A stretch of 64,000 bases of DNA from Kiritimatiellales bacterium (GCA_041656295.1 JBBADV010000012.1:1-64000), one strand, 5' to 3'; shown: positions 17,986 to 26,983, numbered from the stretch's first letter. Program-made: numbers and translations. The notes: generated by a model from the letters alone, not told the origin.

Positions 17986-18522
17986 ATGTTGAAACGCGAC
18001 GATACGGTTTTAATTTTTATTGATGTGCAGGGAAAACTGGCGGAGCTGACAGATCATTCCGGTGCGCTGTTTAACAATCTGCGCCGGCTGCTGGCAGGGA
18101 TGCGGGCACTGGATATCCCGGTGATTTTTACAGAGCAGCTGCCGGATAAACTCGGCGCAACGCGTGCAGAGTTTCAGGAATTTATTTCCATACCGCCGGT
18201 TGTAAAAAGCTCATTCAGCTGTTGCGGCGAACCGGAGTTTGTAAAAGCGCTCACTGCGCTGAAGCGGAATCAGGTGATCCTCTGCGGCATTGAAGCGCAT
18301 ATTTGTGTTTACCAAACCGCGCGGGAACTGCTGAATGAAGGATTCGCAGTGCAGGTTGTAACCGACGCCGTTTCGTCACGCGATCCGGCGAATAAAGCGC
18401 TTGCCCTGCGCCGGCTCGAAATGGAAGGTGCGGCGTTAACCGGCGTCGAAATGCTGCTCTACGAACTGCTCGGCAGCGCGAAAGCGCCGGAATTTAAAAT
18501 CATTCTTCAAATTGTGAAATGA
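17986..18522 (+). CDS. Isochorismatase-fold cysteine hydrolase
   Basis: This 178-residue cytoplasmic hydrolase has the family triad: Asp13 in LIFIDVQGKLAE, Lys74 in PPVVKSSFSCC and Cys107 in CGIEAHICVYQTA, with the expected cis-peptide GIE segment. The YcaC-like branch has this length and C-terminal pattern, but substrates range from isochorismate to nicotinamide and urea derivatives, so the reaction is unassigned. A ribosome site (GAAAGAGAG) precedes the ATG. It lies upstream of a DMT transporter. Confidence 0.85.
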   Translation: MLKRDDTVLIFIDVQGKLAELTDHSGALFNNLRRLLAGMRALDIPVIFTEQLPDKLGATRAEFQEFISIPPVVKSSFSCCGEPEFVKALTALKRNQVILCGIEAHICVYQTARELLNEGFAVQVVTDAVSSRDPANKALALRRLEMEGAALTGVEMLLYELLGSAKAPEFKIILQIVK

Positions 18523-18614
18523 AACAGGGCCGAAAGCCGAAGGTCTTAAAGTTGCATGTCAATCAACTGACTTTTGACTTTCAGACTTTCTACCTTTGAC
18601 TGCAAAATGTTCTT

Positions 18615-19457
18615 ATGTTCTATCTTCTAATCGTTTCTCTGATCTGGGCATTTTCGTTCGGACTGATCAAAGACGGACTCGCGGGAATTCCGGCGGCAGT
18701 TGTAGCGCTGACGCGGCTGTCGATTGCGCTGTTTATTTTTCTGCCGTTTTTACGTGCGCGCACGCTGAAAGTCAGCGCAAGCATCAAACTGATGATAACC
18801 GGCGCGGTGCAATACGGATTTATGTACGTCGCTTATATCCATGCGTTCAATTATCTGCAGGCGTATGAAATTGCACTGTTTACGGTCTTCACACCGCTGT
18901 ACGTCACGCTGCTGAACGACGCATTTAAAAAACAATTCTGCATCCGCACGCTCACGGCAGTACTGCTGGCAATTACCGGCGGCGCAATAATTGAATACCG
19001 GCAGCTGTCGTCGCCGGAACTGTGGCGCGGTTTTGCTTTCATGCAGGTGTCTAATTTCTGCTTTGCATTCGGTCAGATCTTTTACCGGCGCACAATGGAG
19101 CGGCTTATTGTCCCGCACTCCGATCTGCAGGTGTTCGCCCTGCTCTATTGCGGCGCCGTATTTGCTACCGTGCTCACTGCTGCCGGAATTGAGTGGAGCA
19201 CGATTTCAATTACACCGCAGCAAATCCGGGTTCTGCTTTATCTCGGCGCAATTGCATCCGGCTTTGGCTTCTTTCTCTGGAATATCGGCGCACGACGCGT
19301 GCGCGCCGGCACACTTGCCATTTTCAATAATCTGAAAATCCCGTTCGGCATCCTTGTATCCATTTTCTTTTTCGGGGAAGCCGCCGACTGGCCGCGCCTG
19401 CTTGCCGGCGGTGCGCTGATGGGATTTGCGCTCATAATAAACTGCCGGAAAAACTGA
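18615..19457 (+). CDS. EamA-family (DMT) transporter
   Basis: This 280-residue protein has about ten hydrophobic segments arranged as two EamA repeats, the second starting near SNFCFAFGQIFYR. It begins directly with a membrane helix (MFYLLIVSLIWAFSFGLIK), typical of the 10-TMS drug/metabolite exporter family. Substrates in the family include amino acids, sugars and nucleosides; none can be assigned here. Repeat-type DNA (ACTTTCAGACTTT) lies just upstream. Confidence 0.85.
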   Translation: MFYLLIVSLIWAFSFGLIKDGLAGIPAAVVALTRLSIALFIFLPFLRARTLKVSASIKLMITGAVQYGFMYVAYIHAFNYLQAYEIALFTVFTPLYVTLLNDAFKKQFCIRTLTAVLLAITGGAIIEYRQLSSPELWRGFAFMQVSNFCFAFGQIFYRRTMERLIVPHSDLQVFALLYCGAVFATVLTAAGIEWSTISITPQQIRVLLYLGAIASGFGFFLWNIGARRVRAGTLAIFNNLKIPFGILVSIFFFGEAADWPRLLAGGALMGFALIINCRKN

Positions 19458-19549
19458 TAAATAAATTACGCCGGCGGTTTGACTTGTGGAGGTTGAATAC
19501 GGTATATGAGTTTCGTATTTACGGGTATGTAAACGAAAGGAGTTACCCG

Positions 19550-20800
19550 ATGAAAGTCAAAATGTTCGGTCTGTTTTCTTTGTTTGTATCTGTTCTTGTG
19601 CTGTGCAGCTGCGTGCCGGTAACGCTGGAAACGGTTCCGGACGGTGCAGAAATTTATGACGACAACGGAGTGTTTGTCGGCGCTGCGCCGCAGGACATTG
19701 CAATTTTTACTAGCTCAAAAGATTTTGTGCTCAAACGCGAAAATTATGCGGACACTCCGGTAACCGTCGATTCAATGGCTGCCCGAACGGTTCAGTTCAA
19801 AATGAAATACGAACCGATTATGGTCACGTCCGAACCGTCCGGCGCAAAAATTTCATGTGATTCTCTCTCTTATGGAAAAACTCCGAACAAAATTATGCCG
19901 AAGAATACAGACCGTATATTCACGTTTAAGGCTGACGGCTACTATGATAAAGAAGTTGTTATCGGAGCGGATTCACCGCACCCGCTGCACGTTGTTATGC
20001 AGAAGCTCCCGATTCTTGCAATCACCTCTGCCGGTGCCGATATTTTTGAAAACGGCGCCAAAATCGGCACCGGAGCCATCTCGGTGGAAATCGACAAAAC
20101 CCGCACCTTCGAATTTCGTAAAGCCGGATTTTTCTCCGAAACCCGCACGGTCAGTGCCGTTCCGCCGTATCAGTTGAACGTCGATCTTAAGGCATTTCCA
20201 ATGATCACGGTAGACTCCGTTCCGCCGGCTGCCAAAATTTTCCGCGACGGAACTCAGACCGGCACCGCACCAATGCAATTCACGGTTGATAAAGAGATCA
20301 CCGTCGAGCTTCGCGCCGACCGCTATTACCCGCAAACTGTCACTCTGACGCCGGCATCCACCGCAAAAACCGTCGTCACCCTGAACCCAATGCCGTATGC
20401 CACCGTCAACGCCGTACTGGCGGATGCACAGGTATTTGTCGACGGCAAATCGCTCGGCACCGCACCGGTTGAAATTCTCACTGAAAAAGCTGTCACCGTG
20501 GAAATTCGTAAAGACGGCTTCATCAGCAAAACCGCTACCGTTCCGGCGGGCGGAAAATCCATCAGCGTAACGCTCGAACCGGAACCGAAAATTAAAGAAC
20601 CGGCGGTGGAACCCGTAACTGCACCGGCGGCACCGGCTGGCAGTGATAGCGGTGACCTTGCCCGGATTCCGGCAGAAGAGGACGGCGCTATGGTGGAAGC
20701 CGCCGGGGGAATGAGTAAAGGCATGCTGTGGGGGATTATCGGTGGAGCAACAGCTCTGCTCGCAATCATTATTGCTGCCGCCGCGAAAAAGAAAAAATAA
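19550..20800 (+). CDS. PEGA-repeat lipoprotein with C-terminal membrane anchor
   Basis: This 416-residue envelope protein has a lipoprotein signal ending in the lipobox LCSC, then about five PEGA-type repeats of roughly 70 residues. Each shows a pattern such as ITVDSVPPAAKIFRDGTQTG followed by APxxF/ITVELR and a YYPQTVTL-like strand. A Pro/Ala-rich linker leads to one hydrophobic helix (MLWGIIGGATALLAIIIAAAA) and a KKKK tail. PEGA domains occur on bacterial surfaces and periplasmic proteins; function is unknown. AAAGGAG precedes the ATG at 19550. The combination of lipid anchor and C-terminal helix is unusual. Confidence 0.8.
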   Translation: MKVKMFGLFSLFVSVLVLCSCVPVTLETVPDGAEIYDDNGVFVGAAPQDIAIFTSSKDFVLKRENYADTPVTVDSMAARTVQFKMKYEPIMVTSEPSGAKISCDSLSYGKTPNKIMPKNTDRIFTFKADGYYDKEVVIGADSPHPLHVVMQKLPILAITSAGADIFENGAKIGTGAISVEIDKTRTFEFRKAGFFSETRTVSAVPPYQLNVDLKAFPMITVDSVPPAAKIFRDGTQTGTAPMQFTVDKEITVELRADRYYPQTVTLTPASTAKTVVTLNPMPYATVNAVLADAQVFVDGKSLGTAPVEILTEKAVTVEIRKDGFISKTATVPAGGKSISVTLEPEPKIKEPAVEPVTAPAAPAGSDSGDLARIPAEEDGAMVEAAGGMSKGMLWGIIGGATALLAIIIAAAAKKKK

Positions 20801-20817
20801 TCCCGCTGTTCAGAATT

Positions 20818-20854
20818 GCGGCGATACGCTCACGCGTTATCGCCGCTTTTTTTT
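20818..20854 (+). terminator. Terminator after the PEGA lipoprotein
   Basis: GCGGCGATA and TATCGCCGC form a strong stem, extended by ACGC/GCGT, and are followed by eight T. It ends the lipoprotein transcript. Confidence 0.85.
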
Positions 20855-21041
20855 AAGGCGGCGACGAAACTTGCGAGGGCATGATCTCCGTGCACGTTTA
20901 AACGCACCCCGAGACACAATCCACTATTCGCGAAAATTATCGCTTCGCTGCCCGCCATTCGGCGGGCCTTTGCCGCTCCTCCGGTCACTGCTTTCTTTCA
21001 GAAAGCCACTCTTCAGGTCTTCATTTCGTTTCGATTCGCGT

Positions 21042-22010
21042 TCATTCGCGGTTTGAAAACATTGCGCGGATTTCATCGTCGATCTGCTCTTTCAGCCATT
21101 TCGGACTTTTCACTTTTGCGTAACGTCCGAATGCCAGAACCCACCGTTTAATTTCAAGGTCGCCTTTGGTTTCAAAACTGATTTCAATCGCACCGTTTTT
21201 CAGCCGTTTTACGGTTTGTTCAGGATGCCACTGCCGCGCGAGAACTTCATCGACAGTTTCCGGCATAAACTGCACCGTGACGCGGAACGGTTTATTCTGT
21301 CCGGCAAAACGCGAAAAGGTGTTTTCCAGTTCGGTTTCCGGATGAAACGACCCTTTAATTTCCACCGGTTTATTCAATAATTTTATTGTCTGAATCCGAG
21401 ACAGCGCCAGCTGCCGGAAATTTTTAAATCCCTCAAACTGAACAAACAGATACCAGTCGCCCTGAAGATTCGCCAGATGCACCGGCGCAATACGGTAAAC
21501 CTTTTCGCCTTTCCAGTTGCAATAACGGACTTCCAGCAATTGACGGCATTCAAGCGCCTGCACCACCGTTTCCCATGTTTTTGCAGCCACCGGCATCGCC
21601 GGCGGTGCCGTAAAACTGAAACGTGTAAACAGCTCTTCCGGACGAAGCGTAATATTCTCCGGCAGCAAAGAAGAGAGCTTGTCAAAAATCGCCATCAGCT
21701 TTTCCGCCACCGGTGTTCCCTGAAATTCATGCAGAAATTTTGACCCCATCAGCAGCGCCGCCAGTTCGCCCTCATTCATCTGAACCGCCGGCAGCATAAA
21801 TGTCTGTTCCGTGTAATAATAACCGCGTTTCAATGCATCATACTCCAGCGGCGCATTCATCCGGTCACGCAGGAAATCAAAATCGCGCTGCTCTGTCTTG
21901 GTTGAAATTTCCCACTCCAATGCAAACGACGTACAATTCGGAAATTCGCCGTTCCGCACCCGCCGGTCAAGATCCAGCAGCCGCTCCGCCTGAGTTTTTG
22001 ATCGTTTCAT
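21042..22010 (-). CDS. WYL-domain transcriptional regulator
   Basis: This 322-residue protein has an N-terminal helix-turn-helix (SKTQAERLLDLDRRVRN to STKTEQRDFDFLRDRM) and a central WYL domain with the VRYCNWKGEKVYRIAPVHL and GDWYLFVQFEG stretches, then a C-terminal WCX-like segment. WYL regulators bind nucleotide-like ligands or nucleic acid and often control defence or stress genes. It is followed across 600 bases of repeats by a mobile-element-rich region, so a link with that region is possible but not shown. Confidence 0.85.
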   Translation of the reverse strand: MKRSKTQAERLLDLDRRVRNGEFPNCTSFALEWEISTKTEQRDFDFLRDRMNAPLEYDALKRGYYYTEQTFMLPAVQMNEGELAALLMGSKFLHEFQGTPVAEKLMAIFDKLSSLLPENITLRPEELFTRFSFTAPPAMPVAAKTWETVVQALECRQLLEVRYCNWKGEKVYRIAPVHLANLQGDWYLFVQFEGFKNFRQLALSRIQTIKLLNKPVEIKGSFHPETELENTFSRFAGQNKPFRVTVQFMPETVDEVLARQWHPEQTVKRLKNGAIEISFETKGDLEIKRWVLAFGRYAKVKSPKWLKEQIDDEIRAMFSNRE

Positions 22011-22626
22011 GAAAATACTATAATTGAATTAGTCAGACATACAATGTCCAATACCCGCACATTAAAACCGCGAATGAACACGAATAAGATGTTTCACATA
22101 AAGGCGTGAAAAAATGGCAGGGCGTGCAGTCCCTTGCGCCCCGCACGGTTGCAAGGGAGAAATAAAACAAAAGGATGCAAAGATCGCGGAGAAATGAAAT
22201 TTTCTGACCGGATAACAGGATGACGGCATTTCCGATTGATGAGTTCAGGTTGCCGATTGAAAAGTTTTCATCTGCGTAATCTGTGTTTATCTGCGGATGA
22301 ATTCTCCCTGCACTTTGGCAGTTACACACAAAAGAGAAAATTTTGACGGGATTAACAAGATTTTCAGGATAAATAACCACAAATAAAAACCCGGTTGATC
22401 CTGTTAATCTTGTCTAAAAATTAAATTGATCTCGATGCTGCCGGACAGCGAGGTCGCTATCCCTCCATTAATTCTGCGGACAAAATTCTTCTGGCGTCTT
22501 GGTAGTAAAAAAACTGTTCAGACGCCCTGTGTCCGACGAACTATGCTGTTATATCGCAATTAATTTTGCATTGCTCTTTTCAAAGTTTGCAAAGCAGTTA
22601 AACTGAAAACAGCAAAAGGGGGTTTT
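22011..22626. repeat. 616-base gene-free spacer built of dispersed repeats
   Basis: No coding frame is convincing. The spacer contains AAAACCGCGAATGAACACG (about 22065), ATCTGCGTAATCTGTGTTTA (about 22270) and two copies of the 'GATTAACAAGATTTTCAGGAT' / 'GATCCTGTTAATCTTGTC' type text (22350-22420), the latter in inverted orientation. Similar text recurs at about 27014, 27870, 29700, 29960 and 48860. Confidence 0.6.
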
Positions 22627-22872
22627 ATGACGAAGTATTATTGTAAATATTGCGGTACACCATTTACGTCTGTGAATACACCGATACGGTGTTCATGTAC
22701 TAGGCATCCAGACGGACGCGGGAAGCATGAACTGTACGAGGGTACGGAAAAAAGTATGTACACCTGTAAATATTGCGGCACACGCAGCCCGTCCATAAAA
22801 TCGCTGACCAGCAGCTCGTGCGTCCGCCATCCGAACGGCGCCGGAAAAGGGCGGCACGCACCAGCACTATGA
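22627..22872 (+). CDS. Small two-repeat zinc-ribbon-like protein
   Basis: This 81-residue protein has two near-identical halves of about 36 residues. Each has YxCKYCGT, then a Ser-rich stretch, a further Cys and RHPxGxGK (Cys-x2-Cys ... Cys ... His). The first half ends KHELYEG and the second GRHAPAL. The spacing suggests two small zinc fingers. Function is unknown. A purine-rich GGGGG run lies upstream of the ATG. Confidence 0.6.
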   Translation: MTKYYCKYCGTPFTSVNTPIRCSCTRHPDGRGKHELYEGTEKSMYTCKYCGTRSPSIKSLTSSSCVRHPNGAGKGRHAPAL

Positions 22873-23385
22873 AATTCATGTACGAACAATACGAAACAGT
22901 TAGGATAAAAATGAATGTATGGAAAATCGGAACAAGATGGGGAGCAGAATCCGTATTAGATAAATTTATAGATTATGGTATTTTGTTTTTTGGTAACGAC
23001 GACGACAAAAAGATGGGAGACTGTCAGAACGTAAGAGAAGGTGATTTGTTTGTTATTACAGAGGGAAAAACTCCAGTTGCGATAGCAAAGGCGTTATCCA
23101 GATTTCAACCCTATTCAACCAGTGATATAATTTTCCGTTACGCTGATGAAAATGATTTTATATATTCTGATACAATGATATGCCGCGCACAGATACGCTT
23201 ATTAACCGAAAAAGTTTCATGGCGCATAGATCCACGAAAACGTTTTTGTGGTGCACCTTTGGCAAAGAAAGGCGTTGAAAACTATTGGGAGGCTCTCATA
23301 GAACAAGATATTACCGGGAAGTTCGATATTACTTCGAGAACTGTATCTTTGCTTCAATATGATAAAAAAGAGGGTCTTTTTTCAA
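22869..23385 (+). pseudogene. N-terminal fragment of unknown accessory protein, cut by an IS
   Basis: An AT-rich frame (MKFMYEQYETV..., alternative start MNVWKIGTRWGAES at 22911) runs into the left end of the IS1595-type element at 23386. The N-terminal KIGTRWG...VLDKFIDYGILFFG pattern resembles a domain found in some restriction-linked proteins, but I am not certain. The continuation on the other side of the IS belongs to a DUF262 protein that lacks its own N-terminus, so either this was its N-terminal extension or DNA was lost on insertion. Confidence 0.5.
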
Positions 23386-24124
23386 GGTTCAAGACAAGTT
23401 AACTAGGTTGACATAGCCCTTAAGATGTTGTCTTGAAATGAGTAATAAATATATTTTCCATTCACGGATTTCGGAGCACGATTTCCGGCGTATTATCCGC
23501 TGCTTCCCGGTGGATATTGAAGCATCGAAGATTGCTGTTCTTACCGGGCTGAGCCGCAACACCATCAACCGGGTTATTTCTGCGGTACGCCGGCGGATTG
23601 CGGAGTGTTGCGAACTGGACAGTCCGTTTAAATGCGGCGAAGTTGAACTGGATGAAAGCTATTTTGGCGCCCGTCGTGTCCGAGGTATTCGCGGACGTGG
23701 CGCAAAAGGGAAACCCATCGTGTTCGGACTGATCAAACGAAAGAGCCGTGTCTACACTCAGGTTGTTAAGAACTGCTCTGTAAAGGAATTACTCCCGATT
23801 ATACAACAGAAAGTTGATGTCGACTCGACCGTATATACCGATGGATTTAAAAGCTACGACGGGCTGGTGAATTTCGGTTATCGGAAGCATTATAGAGTTC
23901 ATCATGGCGAACATGAGTTCGCGACCGGACGTAATCATATCAACGGAATCGAAACCTTCTGGAGCATTGCAAAAGTCCGTTTATCAAAGTTTAGAGGCAT
24001 CCATCAATCCACGTTTTATCTTCACCTGAAAGAGTGTGAATTCCGATTTAATCATCGCCATGAAGATCTCTATCAGATACTGTTAAAAATGTTCAGAAAG
24101 CGTCCCATTAACTTGTCTTGAACC
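23386..24124. mobile_element. IS1595-family insertion sequence
   Basis: The 739-bp element is bounded by 17-bp perfect inverted repeats GGTTCAAGACAAGTTAA (left 23386-23402, right complement 24108-24124) around one transposase. The flanks (TTTTTCAA and AAAAATAA) are not the 8-bp direct repeat expected for this family, so there has probably been an adjacent deletion or rearrangement. Confidence 0.82.
23438..24121 (+). CDS. IS1595-family transposase
   Basis: This 227-residue transposase is full length for the short IS1016-like group of IS1595. An N-terminal helix-turn-helix (EASKIAVLTGLSRNTINRVI) leads to the catalytic core: first Asp in VELDESYFGARR, second in VYTDGFKSYDGL, and the third acid in HINGIETFWSIAK. 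The gene lies wholly inside the inverted repeats and ends within the right one. The frame is intact, so it may be active. Confidence 0.88.
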   Translation: MSNKYIFHSRISEHDFRRIIRCFPVDIEASKIAVLTGLSRNTINRVISAVRRRIAECCELDSPFKCGEVELDESYFGARRVRGIRGRGAKGKPIVFGLIKRKSRVYTQVVKNCSVKELLPIIQQKVDVDSTVYTDGFKSYDGLVNFGYRKHYRVHHGEHEFATGRNHINGIETFWSIAKVRLSKFRGIHQSTFYLHLKECEFRFNHRHEDLYQILLKMFRKRPINLS

Positions 24125-24451
24125 AAAAATAATGAACCATTATTTATTGGAACAATCCAGTTGTCTAAGCCGGTTCCACTTAACGCAGATAGAAAACTAT
24201 TGCGTTATGATGTAATTGATGGTCAGCAACGACTTACTACATTTTTTATTATGCTATTATTGTTGAAAGAAACAGCGGGGATATCTTTATTACAAAATAT
24301 ACAAAAAATATTGGAAATGTTGCGAATTTAGGTGATTCAAGAAATCCTTATTTAAAAAATGCGAATTTAATTTTAGCAGAACTCGAGTCTCTCAAAGCGG
24401 AATTATCTCCCAATGAGACTATCAAAGCCGATTTATTATGTGGAACCATTA
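24125..24451 (+). pseudogene. DUF262 (GmrSD-like) gene fragment with frameshift
   Basis: From 24127 the frame reads NNEPLFIGTIQLSKP, then YDVIDGQQRLTTFFIM, the conserved DUF262 motif. It stops near 24330. A second frame opened around 24275 continues as DIFITKYTKNIGNV...NPYLKNANLILAELE up to the next IS at 24452. DUF262 proteins include the GmrS half of type IV modification-dependent restriction enzymes. Missing N-terminus, frameshift and two flanking IS show a dead gene. Confidence 0.75.
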
Positions 24452-25074
24452 GGGCGTGTTAACACTGTTGCATTTATTTATGGATGGTTGTAAAAATGCC
24501 GCATGAAACTTACACAGGAACAATACGACCGGATAGCCGATGCGTTTCCGACGCAGCGCGGCAATGTCTCTTTGGATCATCTAACTGTGATGAATGCCAT
24601 TCTCTATGCGCTCGAAAACGGCTGTAAATGGCGGGCGCTGCCGGCGGAATTCGGCAACTGGCATACCCTTTACACCCGCATGAGCCGCTGGGCAAAAGCC
24701 GGCGTACTGAACCGGATTTTTGTTCGATTGCAGGAAGAGGCCATGCTTTATGTCCGGATCGACGCCATGTCACTGGACAGCACCAGCGTCCGGGTTCATC
24801 CGGATGCCTGCGGGGCGTTGAAAAAAACGGCCCGCAAGCCATCGGGCGGTCACGGGGCGGACGAACTACAAAGATACATCTGGTTGCCGCAACTGCTCGT
24901 CAGGCAGTAATTTTCTGCTTGTCTGCCGGCAACGAGGGTGACGCGCCGCGGGGCAGAGAACTGCTGATGCGCATCGCCGGGTATTCACCCGGTATGACAA
25001 ACTGGACATTATGTTTTTGGGATTCATTGTCTTCGCGTTCATCGTGGAATTCTTACGTTTGTGTTAACACGCCC
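24452..25074. mobile_element. IS5-family (IS427-like) element with internal deletion
   Basis: Perfect 14-bp inverted repeats GGGCGTGTTAACAC bound the element, flanked on both sides by a TA target duplication. Its length of 623 bp is short for the group (about 830 bp). The middle of the transposase, with the second Asp and the Glu, is gone, so it cannot move by itself. Confidence 0.82.
24503..25069 (+). pseudogene. Deleted IS5/IS427-type transposase
   Basis: The first frame (24503-24910) starts MKLTQEQYDRIADAFP and contains the DUF4096-type NGCKWRALPAEFGNWHTLY and the first catalytic Asp in RIDAMSLDST. The second frame carries KNGPQAIGRSRGG and GDAPRGRELL. At about 24980 the text jumps straight to VFTRYDKLDIMFLGFIVFAF and ends at 25066, the normal C-terminus. 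About 200 bp with the rest of the catalytic core is deleted. The two-frame layout agrees with programmed frameshifting in this group. Confidence 0.8.
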
Positions 25075-25159
25075 TAATAAGGACTTAGAGCTGAGAAAAA
25101 AGGGAAAAGCAGTACCGTTTTATTATCCAGATTCACTTTATGTGAAAATCGGACAATGA
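25075..25159 (+). pseudogene. C-terminal tail of a gene cut by the IS5-type element
   Basis: After the IS the frame continues NKDLELRKKGKAVPFYYPDS and LYVKIGQ before a TGA at about 25157-25159. It is AT-rich like the DUF262 fragment. I cannot tell whether it is the tail of the DUF262 gene or of another protein; it lies 22 bases before the macro-domain gene and could be the end of that gene's former partner. Confidence 0.35.
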
Positions 25160-25181
25160 ATATAATTTTTTTTTCTATTAT

Positions 25182-26078
25182 GTGGTTTCATTGTTAAGAA
25201 ACTTATTATCGACCAAAGGATTAAGTTCGCTTCTTAATGCATTTGGCATTTTATGGCTTCTTATTCAGCTAACTGATTTTTTTCTTCCCAACGCATCCAA
25301 TTTCTTGCAAAACTTATGGTATGTTTTTCTTATTATAGGCCTCGTAGTTGTTAGTATTAGATGCCGACCGACTTTATCTGTCTGTGAAAAATTAAAAGAT
25401 CGAGACATCACTATTGAAATAGCAATCGGTGACTTATTTTCTCGCCAAGGAGATATAATTGTAGGAACAAACACAACATTTGATACTAAAATTTCCAGGG
25501 AACTCATTTCGGAGCACAGCGTTCAAGGACAGTTTTCTAAAAAATATTACGGCATTAATTCCAGTCAATTAGATAAAGAGATCGACGCCGAATTACATGG
25601 CATACCTTTTACTACCTTACAAGGAGCGCGTGTCGGAAAAAACAAGCAATACCCTTTGGGTACTGTCGTAAAATTAACCCCAAAAGAATGCGTTGGATAC
25701 TTTGTTGCAATAGCAGATATCAATGAACATGGTGTCGCAAAAGGAACATTTGATGATTTAAAAAATTGTTTAGCAAAATTATGGGTTTTTATTGGAAATA
25801 AAGGATTAAAAGGGGATTTGATAATTCCAGTTTTAGGAAGCGGGTTTACGAGAATATCAACATCTCGACAAAGCATCATTCAGGAAATAATAAAATCCTT
25901 TATTGCTGCCTGCTCAGAAAAAATATTCTGCGATAAATTAATTATCATTATATCAGAAAATGATGCATCAAAAAATCATATTCAAATTGAGTCGCTTGGT
26001 AATTATTTAAAACAGTTGTGTGAATATACAGAATTTTGCACTCACTCGACTCCGGCATCGGGCACCGCTGTAATATAG
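25182..26078 (+). CDS. Two-helix membrane protein with macro domain
   Basis: This 298-residue AT-rich protein has two membrane helices at the N-terminus (about 18-35 and 45-60) and a cytoplasmic domain of about 230 residues. The domain reads as a macro (ADP-ribose-binding) fold of the DUF6430-like type: IEIAIGDLFSRQGDIIVGTNTTFDT near its start and LIIPVLGSGFTRIS later. TM-macro proteins of this kind act as effectors in type II Thoeris defence, where a TIR-made ADP-ribose derivative triggers membrane damage. No TIR gene is visible nearby. The likely start is a GTG at 25182. Confidence 0.68.
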   Translation: MVSLLRNLLSTKGLSSLLNAFGILWLLIQLTDFFLPNASNFLQNLWYVFLIIGLVVVSIRCRPTLSVCEKLKDRDITIEIAIGDLFSRQGDIIVGTNTTFDTKISRELISEHSVQGQFSKKYYGINSSQLDKEIDAELHGIPFTTLQGARVGKNKQYPLGTVVKLTPKECVGYFVAIADINEHGVAKGTFDDLKNCLAKLWVFIGNKGLKGDLIIPVLGSGFTRISTSRQSIIQEIIKSFIAACSEKIFCDKLIIIISENDASKNHIQIESLGNYLKQLCEYTEFCTHSTPASGTAVI

Positions 26079-26080
26079 GG

Positions 26081-26983
26081 CTAATCTCTAAATAGAAAGA
26101 TTTCGTCGAGGGATTCTGCACCGGTAAGCGCCATGAGCAGACGGTCGATGCCGAGCGCACAGCCGCCGGCCGGCGGCATGGAGCTGAGTGCGGTTAAGAA
26201 TTCTTCATCAATGGGGTAAACAACTTTGCCGAGCGCTTTTCTTTGTTCCGCCCATTTTTCAAAACGCCGGCGCTGTTCGTCGGCATCCGTCAGTTCGCTG
26301 TACGCGTTCGCGATTTCAACACCATTCAGATAAAGTTCCCACCGTTCGGCGACTGCCGGGTTTTCCGGCTTCAAGCGTGCGAGTGCGCAGCATTCCGCCG
26401 GATAATCCTGCAGAACCGCCACCGGAATTTTCTCGAGCGCCGGTTCGATTTTTTCGACCATGTCCAAATCAAAACGGTCGGCGTCAAAATTCTCAACCGG
26501 ATTCCAGCCGGCGAATTTTTGATAAATTCCGGCGACGGTATAAACTTGCAAGGGTAGGGGCGCCGCGCCGCCGGCGTCCACTTTTTCAGTTTCGGCGCTC
26601 AAGGGACTGAGTGCCCTACCGGTTTCAATTCCAACCGCATTCAAAAGATTAACCGTATCATCCAGCATCGAATGATAATCACCGCCGGCGCGGTACCATT
26701 CGAGCATAGTATATTCCGGATGATGCCGGTCACCGCGTTCGCCCTGCCGGAAACATTTGCCGATCTCAAATATGTTTTCAGCACCGCGTGCGAGCAGTTT
26801 CTTATGATAGAGTTCCGGCGATGTTCTCAGCCAGCACTTGCCGGACGGCTCCGCGTCGATGTGCAGTTCCATGCACGGCGTTTTCATCCGGATCGGTGTT
26901 TCAACTTCAGTAAAACCTTCAGAATGGAAAAATGAACGGATGGTTTGAAGCAAAGCGTCGCGCTGTTTTAGTTGTTCCAACAT
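26081..26983 (-). CDS. epmA: EF-P lysine ligase-like (EpmA/GenX) protein
   Basis: This 300-residue protein is a stand-alone lysyl-tRNA synthetase catalytic domain without the anticodon-binding domain. EpmA of this size attaches beta-lysine to EF-P. Seen are motif 1 with FTEVETPIRMKTPCME, motif 2 with FEIGKCFRQGERGDRHHPEYTMLEWY, and motif 3 with PAGGCALGIDRLLMALTG. The efp gene lies just upstream on the same strand, which supports the role. The aminomutase EpmB is not in the window. The start at 26983 has no clear ribosome site. Confidence 0.86.
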   Translation of the reverse strand: MLEQLKQRDALLQTIRSFFHSEGFTEVETPIRMKTPCMELHIDAEPSGKCWLRTSPELYHKKLLARGAENIFEIGKCFRQGERGDRHHPEYTMLEWYRAGGDYHSMLDDTVNLLNAVGIETGRALSPLSAETEKVDAGGAAPLPLQVYTVAGIYQKFAGWNPVENFDADRFDLDMVEKIEPALEKIPVAVLQDYPAECCALARLKPENPAVAERWELYLNGVEIANAYSELTDADEQRRRFEKWAEQRKALGKVVYPIDEEFLTALSSMPPAGGCALGIDRLLMALTGAESLDEIFLFRD

